A DNA stretch of 64,000 nt, from contig JADJSG010000003.1 of NCBI GenBank assembly GCA_016711825.1, positions 124,001 through 188,000 on the forward strand, given 5' to 3'. The notes beneath the pieces were generated by a model. That model was not told where the DNA came from. It did no database searches and saw only the letters and a list, made by a program, of their open reading frames with translations. How positions within the stretch are numbered: the first letter of the stretch is position 1; each line of letters begins with the position of its first letter. This document shows, in pieces, positions 17,286 to 27,400 of the stretch. The position numbers and the translations under genes are program-made. The DNA is from Bacteroidota bacterium. Its GTDB lineage: Bacteria > Bacteroidota > Bacteroidia > Chitinophagales > Chitinophagaceae.

Positions 17286-19676
17286 ATGGAGAATAAACTG
17301 AAAGATCAAAAGGTTGAAAAAATTTCATTTCAAGATTTTCAAGCTGAAGTATTGCATGATTATCAGGTAGCATGTACAAGCCGCGAAGCAAGCTTGTTGG
17401 GTCGTAAGGAAGTGCTTACAGGAAAGGCTAAGTTTGGCATCTTTGGGGATGGCAAAGAAGTGGCACAAATTGCGATGGCAAAAGTTTTTCAGGAAGGTGA
17501 TTTTCGTTCAGGTTATTATCGCGACCAAACTTTTATGTTTGCAAGTGGAATGAGTAATGTACAAAATTTCTTTGCACAATTATATGCAAATCCTGATGTG
17601 CAGGAAGAACCAAGTAGTGCAGGTAGACAAATGAATGGGCATTACGCCACTCGATTATTAGATGAACAGGGAGAATGGAACAACTTGACAGCGTCAAAAA
17701 ACTGTAGTTCAGATATTTCACCTACGGCAGGACAAATGGTTCGTGGTTTAGGATTGGCCTTTGCCTCTAAACTTTTTCGAAATCAGGAATCACTCAAACA
17801 TTTATCTCAATTTTCAAATAATGGCAATGAAGTATGCTTTACCACGATCGGTGATGCATCAACCAGTGAAGGTCTGTTTTGGGAAACCGTCAATGCAGCA
17901 ACTGTATTGAAAGTGCCATTAGCAATCTTTTGTTGGGATGATGGTTATGGTATCTCTGTACCACGAAAATTTCAAACATCTAAAAATTCTATTTCTGATG
18001 CATTAGCTGGTTTTCAATATGATGAAAAAAAAGGGGGATTGGAAATTTATACTGTGAAAGGATGGGATTACGCCTCTCTATGTGAAACTTTTAAAGAAGG
18101 CATCGAAAAAGTAAGAAAAAATCATATTCCTGCCTTATTTCATGTACAAGAAATTACACAACCGCAAGGTCATTCAACTTCAGGATCGCATGAACGTTAT
18201 AAAAGCAAAGAACGTTTAGATTGGGAAAAAGAAATGGACTGCATCAAAAAAATGCGAGAATTTATATTAGAAAATGCCATTGCCACAGAAAGTGAACTGG
18301 ATGTGATAGAAGCCAAATGTAAATCAGATGTGCAAGATGCAAAGAAAAATGCCTGGACACAGTTTTCAAATCCGATCAAAAAACAAATTGAAGAAACACT
18401 TGCATTTTGCAATGCCCTCATCAATGAAGGCAATCCCTACAGTGATCAAATTCGTGGATTAGTGCAAGAATTAAGTGCCATTCGTGAACCTTTGCGTAGA
18501 GATGTGATGAAATGCTTAGCGAAAGTGATGCTTTATACACAAGACACGACAGCAGCACAACAATTAAAAAGTTATTACCAACATTTAAAAGAAGATGCTT
18601 ATGATAAGTATTCATCTGTATTGCATTCTGTATCAAAATACCAAATTGGCAAGGTTGCAGAAGTCAAACCTGTTTATAACGAAGAGCCCTTACAGTTAAA
18701 TGGCTTTGAAATACTTAATAAATTTTTTGATCATACCTTAAGTACCAACCCTTTGGTATTTGCTTTTGGCGAAGATGTAGGCAATATTGGCGATGTTAAT
18801 CAAGGATTTGCCGGCTTGCAACAAAAGCATGGTAAGTGGCGGGTATTTGATACTGGTATTCGGGAAGCTTCTATCATGGGGCAGGGTATAGGGATGGCTA
18901 TGCGTGGTTTACGACCCATTGCTGAAATTCAATACCTTGATTATTTATTATATGGCCTGCAACCTTTGAGTGATGATGTGGCTACATTGCAATACAGAAC
19001 CAAAGGAGGTCAAAAATGCCCTTTAATTGTGCGTACTCGTGGTCATCGTTTAGAAGGCGTTTGGCATAGTGGCTCACCAATGGGAATGATGATAAATTCA
19101 TTGCGTGGAATACATATCTGTGTGCCAAGAAACATGATTCAAGCGGTGGGGATGTATAATACCTTACTCAAATCAGATGAACCTGCTATTGTAGTAGAAT
19201 GTTTGAATGGGTATCGACTCAAAGAAAACATGCCCAATAATTTATATGAAATGACCATTCCACTCGGTGTACCCGAAGTGATTGCACAAGGGGAAGATAT
19301 CACAATCGTATCATATGGTTCAACTTTGAGAATTATACAAGATGCCATGAAAGAATATTTAATACCTGCAGGTATCAGTTGCGAATTGATAGATGTACAA
19401 ACTTTGTTACCTTTCGATATCAATCATCATATTATTGAATCGTTGAAAAAAACAAATAGAATATTGTTTGTAGATGAAGATGTACCTGGTGGAGCTTCAG
19501 CATATATGTTTCAGCAAGTAATGGAATTGCAAGGAGGATATAAATGGCTTGATGTAGCCCCCAGAACGATTAGTGCACAGGCCCACCGTCCTGCTTATGG
19601 CAGTGATGGGGATTATTTTTCAAAACCAAATGCGGAAGATATCGCACAAGTTGTAAAAGAGATGATGCATGAATAA
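17286..19676 (+). CDS. Fused alpha/beta E1 of a 2-oxoacid dehydrogenase complex
   Basis: This 796-residue cytosolic, thiamine-diphosphate-dependent E1 performs the oxidative decarboxylation of a 2-oxo acid, probably branched-chain. The alpha half (about 1-400) contains GDASTSEGLFWETVNAA and DDGYGISVPRK, where the ThDP-binding GDG motif of the family has become GDA. The beta half (about 465-796) has FAFGEDVGNIGDVNQGFAGL, FDTGIREASIMGQGIGMAM, EIQYLDYLLYGLQPL and VPRNMIQAVGMY. Both subunits in one chain are common in Bacteroidota. It overlaps the next gene, a small lipoprotein, by eight bases. No E2 or E3 gene is present here, so those must be encoded elsewhere. Confidence 0.88.
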   Translation: MENKLKDQKVEKISFQDFQAEVLHDYQVACTSREASLLGRKEVLTGKAKFGIFGDGKEVAQIAMAKVFQEGDFRSGYYRDQTFMFASGMSNVQNFFAQLYANPDVQEEPSSAGRQMNGHYATRLLDEQGEWNNLTASKNCSSDISPTAGQMVRGLGLAFASKLFRNQESLKHLSQFSNNGNEVCFTTIGDASTSEGLFWETVNAATVLKVPLAIFCWDDGYGISVPRKFQTSKNSISDALAGFQYDEKKGGLEIYTVKGWDYASLCETFKEGIEKVRKNHIPALFHVQEITQPQGHSTSGSHERYKSKERLDWEKEMDCIKKMREFILENAIATESELDVIEAKCKSDVQDAKKNAWTQFSNPIKKQIEETLAFCNALINEGNPYSDQIRGLVQELSAIREPLRRDVMKCLAKVMLYTQDTTAAQQLKSYYQHLKEDAYDKYSSVLHSVSKYQIGKVAEVKPVYNEEPLQLNGFEILNKFFDHTLSTNPLVFAFGEDVGNIGDVNQGFAGLQQKHGKWRVFDTGIREASIMGQGIGMAMRGLRPIAEIQYLDYLLYGLQPLSDDVATLQYRTKGGQKCPLIVRTRGHRLEGVWHSGSPMGMMINSLRGIHICVPRNMIQAVGMYNTLLKSDEPAIVVECLNGYRLKENMPNNLYEMTIPLGVPEVIAQGEDITIVSYGSTLRIIQDAMKEYLIPAGISCELIDVQTLLPFDINHHIIESLKKTNRILFVDEDVPGGASAYMFQQVMELQGGYKWLDVAPRTISAQAHRPAYGSDGDYFSKPNAEDIAQVVKEMMHE

Positions 19677-20001
19677 AGTCTGGTGGAGCTTGTTATTATT
19701 GTTGACCCTCAGTTGCAATGATGCTGATGATAAAAAAATAATAGGTAAATGGCAAAGTGATGATGAATGGTATGAGTATTTAGATGATCATACTTACAAT
19801 TCAGGTCGTGCATTTATAACGATGGTAAAGGGATTTAAATACCAGCTTGATATCAAAAAGAAAAGTTTAACCATGTATACAGATGATGCTGGGCAAACTT
19901 ATTATCTTCAATATCAGTTTAAAGGAAATGATACCCTAATGCTCAATAATGTATTAAACAGTAAAGCCCATTATGTGGCCTTTTACAGAGTGAGCAAATG
20001 A
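19669..20001 (+). CDS. Small lipoprotein, lipocalin-like
   Basis: This 110-residue predicted lipoprotein has a hydrophobic signal ending in the lipobox LTLSC (Cys16). The mature part is a short beta-rich domain (KIIGKWQSDDEWYEYLDDHTY, quoted by its features: IIGKW at the start, repeated aromatic strands after). The GKW start and strand pattern resemble small lipocalin-like lipoproteins of Bacteroidota, but the match is loose. ATG at 19669 overlaps the end of the E1 gene by eight bases, indicating translational coupling. Function unknown. Confidence 0.75.
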   Translation: MNKVWWSLLLLLTLSCNDADDKKIIGKWQSDDEWYEYLDDHTYNSGRAFITMVKGFKYQLDIKKKSLTMYTDDAGQTYYLQYQFKGNDTLMLNNVLNSKAHYVAFYRVSK

Positions 20002-20025
20002 TTCTTTTTTTAGATAAAATAACAC

Positions 20026-20691
20026 ATGATTCAAAATAAAATAGATACCTATAAACATAAAGGGTTAAGGAAAAAATTAATAGAAACCATCAAAAATAAA
20101 GGAATCAAGGACGAAGCTGTTTTGCAAGCTATTGATAAGATACCCAGGCATTTTTTCCTTGATTTAGCTTTTGATAAAATTGCTTATGAAGATAGGGCTT
20201 TCCCAATTGGAGAGGGGCAAACGATTTCTCAGCCCTATACTGTGGCTTATCAAACAGAATTGCTCAATATTCAGCCCCGCGAAAAAGTATTAGAAATTGG
20301 CACAGGGAGTGTGTATCAAGCTACTGTATTAGCAGAAATGGGGGCTCAGGTTTTTACCATTGAACGACAAAAAAAATTGTATGAAAAAAATATGATTTCT
20401 TATCCTTTTTTAGCAAAATATAAAAATATAAAATTCTTTTATGGAGATGGGTATAAAGGTTTACCAACCTATGCTCCTTTTGATAAAATAATTATTACAG
20501 CAGCAGCTCCTATGGTCCCCATCGATTTAATAGCGCAATTGAAACCTTTAGGCGTAATGGTATTACCTTTAGGAAATGAGGAGCATCAAACTATGACACG
20601 CTTGACAAAACAGGTTGATGGTACATTAATAGAAGAGAAATTTGAAAATTTTGTTTTTGTACCGATGTTGAAAGGCAAATCAGATCATTAA
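20026..20691 (+). CDS. pcm: Protein-L-isoaspartate O-methyltransferase
   Basis: This 221-residue cytosolic SAM-dependent methyltransferase repairs damaged proteins by methylating L-isoaspartyl residues. Clear family motifs are PRHFFLDLAFDKIAYEDRAFPI, GEGQTISQPYTVAYQTELL, and motif I as VLEIGTGSVYQATVLAEMG. In most family members motif I reads GTGSGYQ; here a Val replaces the second Gly, which may affect SAM binding or be a sequencing error. FDKIIITAAAP and LKPLGVMVLPLG follow as expected. Length and order are normal. It converges with the FKBP gene, their stops overlapping by four bases. Confidence 0.92.
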   Translation: MIQNKIDTYKHKGLRKKLIETIKNKGIKDEAVLQAIDKIPRHFFLDLAFDKIAYEDRAFPIGEGQTISQPYTVAYQTELLNIQPREKVLEIGTGSVYQATVLAEMGAQVFTIERQKKLYEKNMISYPFLAKYKNIKFFYGDGYKGLPTYAPFDKIIITAAAPMVPIDLIAQLKPLGVMVLPLGNEEHQTMTRLTKQVDGTLIEEKFENFVFVPMLKGKSDH

Positions 20692-21149
20692 AATCCAAGT
20701 AGGTCAATTTCGAATACCAAATTTGAATTGGCGGGTATGGAGCCTGAGGCTTTATCACCATAGCCAAGGGTGGGGGGAAGGTATAATTTTATACTTCCGC
20801 CTATGCCAATAAGGGGAAGGGCTTGTTGCCATCCCGCAATTAAATTTGACAAGGTAAAGGTGGCACTGTTTGATTGGTCAAATACACTACCGTTCAATAA
20901 AGTTCCTTTATAAGCAATTCTGATATTGTCGCAAGTGGTAGGTTTTGAGCCAAACACACTATCGGTAATGATATAAAAAAATCCTCTGGGGTCTTCTTTG
21001 GTGATAATGCTATTGGCAGATAAATAATTTCTTAAACTTGTTATTTCAGTTTCAGGAGCTTGCACGGTGTTTTCATCACAGGTTTTCTTTTTTTTGCATG
21101 CGCTTGTCAACAATAAAGCTGTGAATGCGAATAAAATTATTTTTTTCAT
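20688..21149 (-). CDS. FKBP-type peptidyl-prolyl isomerase lipoprotein
   Basis: This 153-residue lipoprotein has a signal peptide ending in LLTSACKKKK (lipobox Cys18) and a C-terminal FKBP domain (about residues 72-153). The domain retains IRIAYKGTLLNGSVFDQS, LIAGWQQALPLIGIGGSIKLYLPPTLGYG and SNLVFEIDLLGF. It speeds proline isomerisation during folding of envelope proteins in the periplasm. The usual acidic residue of the canonical FDSS motif remains as VFDQS. It stands alone at the end of a convergent pair with pcm. Confidence 0.9.
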   Translation of the reverse strand: MKKIILFAFTALLLTSACKKKKTCDENTVQAPETEITSLRNYLSANSIITKEDPRGFFYIITDSVFGSKPTTCDNIRIAYKGTLLNGSVFDQSNSATFTLSNLIAGWQQALPLIGIGGSIKLYLPPTLGYGDKASGSIPANSNLVFEIDLLGF

Positions 21150-21343
21150 GATGCAAATGTATTAAAATAATCATTATTTGAAAATACCCTTATAAAATAG
21201 CTTTGAATGCTTGAATTAATGAGGAATACAAGACTTACAAACTTTATGGCTACATCTATTCAACATTTGATTCATAATATCATTTCTTTTAGGTTTGTTT
21301 ACTCTATTTTTGAAAAGCAATTTTAAGTGATTGTTTAAATCCA

Positions 21344-22278
21344 GGTAGTGTCTCAGTTTGAATTTTAAAGTGATTTTTTTCTAATTATTTCTTGATATAC
21401 CTAATTTGCTTATTAATGAACGTCCCAAGTTGCAAACTTGCACTAGCGTCGGTAGCCCTAGTCCCAGCGTAGATTTGCAATTAACCTTTCGCATTGATTT
21501 AATGTTGAAGGGGAGTTGTAATTCGCCATAATATTTAGAAGTGTATTCCCGAATTTAAGTGAGTACCGTTTTTGATATGTTATATAACCTTCCGCTTTAA
21601 TTGTAATTAAGGAAGTGAAAAATATCTTATTATTTATTGATTTTTGACCAATTTCAGAGACTGACATTTGAAGGTCATAGTTTTTATAGGTTTCTCTAAC
21701 CCTTTTAGCATAATCTACTAAATAGTCTGTCTCGTTTTTAATAGTTGGAAGGAAGAACAAATCTAGAGAGCTTAACAAAACTTGCGGTATATTTTCCAAG
21801 GTATCTCCCGTTAACGATAAGAGAATATTAGAACCTTTTTGGACCTCATATTTTTTCCCATTTGTTTCCTCAAGTGCATTTTGCCTATCTTCCATTAATT
21901 GAGAAAGTTCTTTCCGATTCATTATTTTCCATGAACTGTCAATTTTTAAGGTTATTCCAAAAAACTTATTTGAATAGGTATTTGAATCAAGATTTCCAAT
22001 ACTAAATACTTTGTTGGTTTGCGAATAGCCAAATTTTAAAGTAAGCAAAACTAATACTAGCAAAAAAGTCTTCATGGTCTTTGGTTTGTTGTTAACAGTG
22101 CAGAAGTGCATGTAAAGATAGAGATTTTGTAAAGCATTTATTCATTTCCTAAAGGCAAATAAATACGAATACTTATCAGTAAGGTCTATAATATCTTCTA
22201 ATGTCATTACCCTGTACAACCATATATTTTAGCGTTCAAGCATTAATAAAATCTTTAAATTCAAACTGAGACACTACT
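21344..22278. mobile_element. Transposase-less insertion cassette with inverted ends (MIC-like)
   Basis: The 22-bp ends at 21344-21365 and 22257-22278 are inverted repeats matching at 21 of 22 positions; the first base is the only mismatch. Both sides are flanked by the same 8-bp TAAATCCA (21336-21343 and 22279-22286), a target-site duplication. The roughly 935-bp element contains one leftward gene for a secreted protein and no transposase, so it fits a mobile insertion cassette moved in trans. An 8-bp duplication is typical of the IS1595 and some other IS families; I cannot identify the parent family. Confidence 0.8.
21458..22075 (-). CDS. Secreted protein of unknown function, cassette passenger
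   Basis: This exported protein of about 205 residues is carried inside the inverted-repeat cassette. I chose ATG at 22075, which gives a clean signal peptide (MKTFLLVLVLLTLKFGYSQ); an earlier in-frame start at 22111 would put 12 odd residues before it. The mature part (FFGITLKIDSSWKIMNRKE, a Lys/Glu-rich helix around residue 60, then TSLITIKAEGYITYQKRY) resembles small Bacteroidota secreted proteins with a PsbP/Mog1-like layout, but I do not recognise a family. The protein fills most of the cassette, suggesting it is the selected cargo. Confidence 0.7.
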   Translation of the reverse strand: MKTFLLVLVLLTLKFGYSQTNKVFSIGNLDSNTYSNKFFGITLKIDSSWKIMNRKELSQLMEDRQNALEETNGKKYEVQKGSNILLSLTGDTLENIPQVLLSSLDLFFLPTIKNETDYLVDYAKRVRETYKNYDLQMSVSEIGQKSINNKIFFTSLITIKAEGYITYQKRYSLKFGNTLLNIMANYNSPSTLNQCERLIANLRWD

Positions 22279-22389
22279 TAAATCCACTCCAAAGACTTTG
22301 TATTGGTTAAAATATTACATTAGTAGCTTAATTTGCATAAAAGACTAAGGTAATCAATAAAAAAACAAACAAGAATAAAAAGCAAATAG

Positions 22390-22728
22390 ATGGCTTCAAA
22401 CATACAGTTTATAGAATTTGTTACCGCGCAAATAAAAAATGCTGGTGAAATCACCGCGAAGAAAATGTTTGGGGAATATGCACTTTACGCAGATGGGAAA
22501 ATTTTCGGATTAGTTTGTGACAACAAATTATATATTAAACCAACTATCTCAGGACGAGCATATATTAAAAATGTAGTAGAATCACCCGCATATGAAGGTG
22601 CAAAACCCAGTTTTCTGATAGAAGAAAAAGTGGAAGATAGTCAATGGCTGAGCGAACTTATACGCATTACCATTCAGGAATTACCTGAACCCAAACCCAA
22701 AAAGGCAAAGGCTCAAGCTAAAAAATAA
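22390..22728 (+). CDS. TfoX N-terminal domain protein
   Basis: This 112-residue protein consists of a TfoX N-terminal domain: FVTAQIKNAGEITAKKMFGEYALYADGKIFGLVCDNKLYIKPT (key parts: KKMFGEYALY and LVCDNKLYIKPT), followed by AYEGAKPSFLIEE and a Lys/Ala-rich tail. In gamma-proteobacteria TfoX/Sxy regulates competence. Stand-alone N-domain proteins are widespread in Bacteroidota with no proven role. It sits 112 bases past the right end of the mobile cassette, which did not interrupt it. Confidence 0.85.
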   Translation: MASNIQFIEFVTAQIKNAGEITAKKMFGEYALYADGKIFGLVCDNKLYIKPTISGRAYIKNVVESPAYEGAKPSFLIEEKVEDSQWLSELIRITIQELPEPKPKKAKAQAKK

Positions 22729-23146
22729 AAATAAGGCATTAAGAACTTCCAGCCATTTTCATTTAAATTCATTAATAGATGATTCGTCTGTGTTGAACAG
22801 AAATAGGTAAACCATTCTATAGTTTGTATATAAATAATCAATGAGCATTCTAGCTTTTTAAACGGTTTGTCTTTGCAGAATGAGTGTTAAACAAAATCAC
22901 CTTGATAAAGTTCGGTATAGCAAATGCATTCATGTGTCGTTGGTACAAAAACCAATTTTACAATAAATTTTATAATCCCTTTTATCAATTTATCATACAT
23001 TCGAATATTATACAAACGATATTTATTAAATTGTTTGAAAAAGATCACTATAAAGCTTACACTCATTGATTTTAAATTTATATTGTACAAACCATCTTCT
23101 ATTTTTTGCCGGTATCATCATTGATAAAAGCTTAAACAACAAACAC
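22729..23146. other. Intergenic region without a supported gene
   Basis: About 418 bases separate the TfoX-domain gene and the SMR gene. Several short overlapping frames exist on both strands, none with a recognisable protein. A 9-bp inverted pair (22882-22890 and 23059-23067) flanks about 170 bases but is too short to support a mobile element. No guanidine riboswitch signature was recognised upstream of the SMR gene. Confidence 0.4.
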
Positions 23147-23473
23147 ATGAATTGGATTATCTTAATTTTTGCTGGTCTATTTGAAGTGGCTTTTGCATTC
23201 TGTTTAGGGAAAGCAAGAGAAGCCACAGGAAACGATATGTATTTCTGGTATGCTGGTTTTTTGATAACCTTATCTATGAGTATGATACTTTTAATAAAAG
23301 CAACACAAACACTACCAATCGGAACTGCGTATGCTGTGTGGACAGGTATCGGTGCTGTTGGCACTGTATTGATTGGCATTTTCGTATTTAAAGAGCCAGC
23401 AACTTTTTTGCGAATTTTCTTTATTATCACCTTACTAGGCTCAATTATTGGACTAAAAGCTGTTTCGCATTAA
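23147..23473 (+). CDS. Small multidrug resistance (SMR) family exporter, Gdx/SugE-like
   Basis: This 108-residue, four-helix inner-membrane exporter starts MNWIILIFAGLFEVAFAF, with the essential membrane-embedded glutamate at position 13. The LPIGTAYAVWTGIGAVGTV signature (helix 3) is closest to the guanidinium exporter (Gdx, formerly SugE) subgroup, though quaternary-ammonium exporters share most of it. ATG at 23147 is preferred over an upstream in-frame codon at 23066 because it gives the standard N-terminus. Its last six codons are duplicated 152 bp downstream as the start of the tandem repeat array. It converges with icmF across that array. Confidence 0.88.
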   Translation: MNWIILIFAGLFEVAFAFCLGKAREATGNDMYFWYAGFLITLSMSMILLIKATQTLPIGTAYAVWTGIGAVGTVLIGIFVFKEPATFLRIFFIITLLGSIIGLKAVSH

Positions 23474-24358
23474 ACACAGACAGAATTTTTTATTATCGAT
23501 TTGGTTATTTTAAAATTGGCATGTTGTAATGATGAGTTGGTAGTATAGCCAAAGGCTATTAAGAACATAATAAATGCGAAGGCGCAGCCTTCGCATAGAA
23601 TGCATTTAAAGCTGTTTCGCATTAAACACAGACGGAATTTTTTATTATCGATTTGGTTATTTTAAAATTGGTATGTTGTAATGATGAGTTGGTAGTATAG
23701 CCAAAGGCTATTAAGAACATAATAAATGCGAAGGCGCAGCCTTCGCATAGAATACATTTATTAAACTGGTATGTTTTAATGATGAGTTGGTAGTATAGCC
23801 AAAGACTATTAAGAACATAATTAATGCGAAGGCACAGCCTTCGCACAGAATGCATTTATTAAACTGGTATGTTGTAATGATGAGTTGGTAGTATAGCCAA
23901 AGGCTATTAAGAACATAATTAATGCGAAGGCGCAGCCTTCGCACAGAATACATTTATTAAACTGGCAAGTTGTAATGATGAGTTGGTAGTATAGCCAAAG
24001 ACTATTAAGAACATAATAAATGCGAAGGCACAGCCTTCGCATAGAATGCATTTATTAAATTGGCAAGTTGTAATGATGAGTTGGTAGTATAGCCAAAGGC
24101 TATTAAGAACATAATAAATGCGAAGGCGCAGCCTTCGCATAGAATGCATTTATTAAACTGGCAAGTTGTAATGATGAGTTGGTAGTATAGCCAAAGTCTA
24201 TTAAGAACATAATAAATGCGAAGGCGCAGCCTTCGCATAGTATGGGTATAAATTTGCAATGTTTATATTTAAATCGACCCTTTGGAATGATTAGTGGATA
24301 GCATAGCCACAGGCTATCAAGAACATAATAAATGCGAAGGCACAGCCTTCGCATAGAA
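23456..24358. repeat. Tandem array of hairpin units between convergent genes
   Basis: Eight copies of a unit are recognisable from GATGAGTTGGTAGTATAGCC or its variant at 23531, 23683, 23781, 23879, 23977, 24075, 24173 and 24288. The spacings are 152, then 98 five times, then 115 bp. Each unit holds two stem-loops: ATAGCC-AAA-GGCTAT and a 10-bp stem ATGCGAAGGC-gca-GCCTTCGCAT. The first two units are longer and include 54 bp lost in the others. Copy two also carries the last codons of the SMR gene (AAAGCTGTTTCGCATTAA), so the array grew from the 3' end of that gene. Overlapping frames of 76-88 codons inside the array are by-products of the repeat. Confidence 0.9.
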
Positions 24359-24444
24359 CAACTTCGCAATTATCGTTTAATAGAATCATTTAGAATCAAT
24401 TCAATGGTTCCTGTTGATACGATTCTCTCAAATTTACATGATCA

Positions 24445-27400
24445 TTACATACTTCTTCTGTACTGACCACCCACTTCAAACAAGGCATGTGTGATTTGAC
24501 CAAGGCTACAATACTTCACGGCTTCCATAAGTCCTTCAAAAAGATTTTCATTTCGAATCGCTTTCTGTTGTAACTCTTTTAATATTTGTGGACCCTTTTC
24601 TCCACTGCGTTCCCAAAGGTTTTGTACAGTGCTGATTTGGGCTTCTTTTTCTTCGGTAGTACTTCTAATCACTTCCTGGGGTAAAACAGTAGGAGAGCCT
24701 TTACTACTCAAAAATGTATTCACCCCAATAATAGGAAATTCACCTGTATGTTTTAGGGTTTCGTAATACAAACTTTCTTCTTGTATTTTACTTCGTTGAT
24801 ACATGGTTTCCATAGCACCCAGCACTCCTCCACGATCGCTGATTTTATCAAATTCACTTAATACCGCCTCCTCAACTAAGTCTGTTAATTCTTCAATGAT
24901 AAAGCTTCCCTGCAAAGGATTTTCATTTTTAGCTAAGCCCAATTCGCGGTTAATAATTAATTGAATGGCCATAGCACGTCGAACACTTTCTTCTGTAGGT
25001 GTTGTTATCGCTTCGTCATATGCGTTGGTATGTAGTGAGTTGCAATTGTCATATATCGCATATAAAGCTTGTAATGTAGTGCGTATATCGTTGAAATCAA
25101 TTTCTTGTGCATGTAAACTTCTACCACTCGTTTGTATATGGTATTTGAGCATTTGACTGCGTTCATTACCTCCATATTTTATTTTGATGGCTTTAGCCCA
25201 AATTCTACGAGCTACCCTTCCTATAACGGCATATTCAGGGTCGATACCATTGCTAAAAAAGAATGAAAGATTGGGTGCAAAGTCATCGATATGCATACCA
25301 CGACTTAAATAATATTCAACAAAAGTAAATCCATTGCTTAAAGTAAATGCCAATTGTGAAATAGGATTGGCTCCCGCCTCGGCTATATGATAACCACTGA
25401 TACTAACACTATAAAAATTTCGAATGCCTTCATTGATAAAGTATTGTTGTACATCACCCATCAAACGCAAGGAAAATTCAGTTGAAAAAATACAAGTATT
25501 TTGGGCTTGATCTTCTTTCAAAATATCGGCTTGCACCGTGCCACGCACTTGTTTGAGGGTATCTGCTTTTATTTTTTGATACACCTCTAAAGGCAATACA
25601 TCATCTCCACGAACACCTAACAACATTAAACCTAATCCGTCATTTCCTTCAGGTAATTCACCACCATTGTTGGCACTATGATCATTATAGGTTGGGCGAA
25701 GTTGTTCTTTTCCTTTATAGATTTCGGCGATTTTAGTTTCAACTTCTTCACTTAACCCATTGGCTTTGATGTATAATTCGCATTGTTGATCGATGGCAGC
25801 ATTCATAAAGAATGCCGCAATAATACTGGCAGGTCCGTTAATCGTCATACTCACCGACGTTTTAGGATCGGCTAAGTTAAACCCTGAGTACAATTTCTTA
25901 GCATCATCAAGACAGCAAACGCTCACGCCACTATTGCCTATTTTGCCATAGATGTCAGGTCGGTGATTGGGGTCGTTGCCATATAAAGTAACACTGTCGA
26001 ATGCAGTACTCAAACGAGCTGCAGGCAAGCCTTTGCTTACATAATGAAAACGCTTGTTGGTACGCTCAGGTGCACCTTCACCGGCAAACATTCGTGTTGG
26101 ATCTTCACCTTCTCGTTTGAAAGGGTAAATACCAGCGGTGTATGGAAATGAACCTGGGTAATTTTCCTGTAAAGCCCATTGTAAAATTTCGCCCCATGCT
26201 TCAAATTTTGGTACGGCGATTTTTGGAATTTGCGAATGAGACAAACTTTCAGAATGGGTTTTTATTTTAATCTCTTTGTCACGTACTTTGAAAATAAAAT
26301 ATTCATTTTGATAATTTTGTTTGTTTGCACCCCATTGATCTAAAAGTACTTTGTTTTTAGGGTCAAAATCAAGCAATAGTTTAGCCTCTACTTCTTGCAA
26401 ATTTTTGATTAACCGATCGCCATCTGCAATTGCTTGTGATTGAATGGTTTCGATGGTTTTATGTAGACCGAATAATTGCTGGGCAATATGACTTTGACTT
26501 TTTGCCCACTTGTCATAACTCCTATTGTTTTCGGTGATTTCACTTAAATAACGAGTACGAGCTGGAGGAATGATAAAAATTTTCTCACTCATTTCATCAT
26601 GTGCAATAAATTGAGAAGACAATGTTTGATTACCTGTTTTTTCAACAATTTTTTGCATCAATGCCTTGTACAAACTATTTGCGCCCGGGTCGTTAAACTG
26701 TGAAGCGATGCTTCCATATACGGGCATGGTTTCCACATCTTGTTCAAATAATTTATGGTTGCGCTGGTATTGTTTTTTCACATCTCTCAAGGCATCCATA
26801 CTGCCTCTTTTGTCGAATTTGTTGATTGCAATGATATCTGCAAAATCTAACATATCTATTTTCTCAAGTTGGGTAGCGGCCCCATACTCTGGGGTCATTA
26901 CATACAAACAAACATCACTGTGTTCGGTAATTTCAGTGTCGCTTTGACCAATGCCGCTGGTTTCTAATATAATTAAATCAAACCCACTTGCTTTTAAAAT
27001 ATCTACAGCATCTTGCACATGTTTACTCAATGCTAAATTGCTTTGACGTGTAGCCATTGAACGCATATACACTCTTTCATTCTTTATTGCATTCATTCTG
27101 ATTCGATCGCCCAGCAAGGCGCCACCTGTTTTCCGTTTACTGGGATCCACAGATATAATTCCTATTTTTTTATCTTTAAAGTCAAGAACAAAGCGACGTA
27201 CAAGTTCATCCACTAAACTACTTTTGCCAGCACCACCAGTACCTGTAATACCTAAAACAGGGGTTGGGGTTTGTTTTGTTGCTATCGTTTCTCTTACTTT
27301 TTGTAACATAGCCTGTGTTTCGATGGTTTCTGCAAAATTTTCTGCAGCACTGATACATCGCGCAATGCTTTTAAAATCACCTGCTTGTAAATGATTCACT

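Noticed and set aside
22881..23068. Possible small MITE with 9-bp inverted ends
   Set aside because: The match stops after about ten bases and no target duplication flanks it, so chance is a good enough explanation in AT-rich DNA.
23066..23146. Guanidine riboswitch upstream of the SMR exporter
   Set aside because: None of the conserved guanidine-I riboswitch core could be recognised in the leader.
23622..24369. Chain of overlapping minus-strand frames of 76-88 codons with near-identical proteins
   Set aside because: They arise because the 98-bp repeat reads through two or three units in each frame. They have no ribosome-binding sites and end by frame drift, so they are products of the array, not genes.
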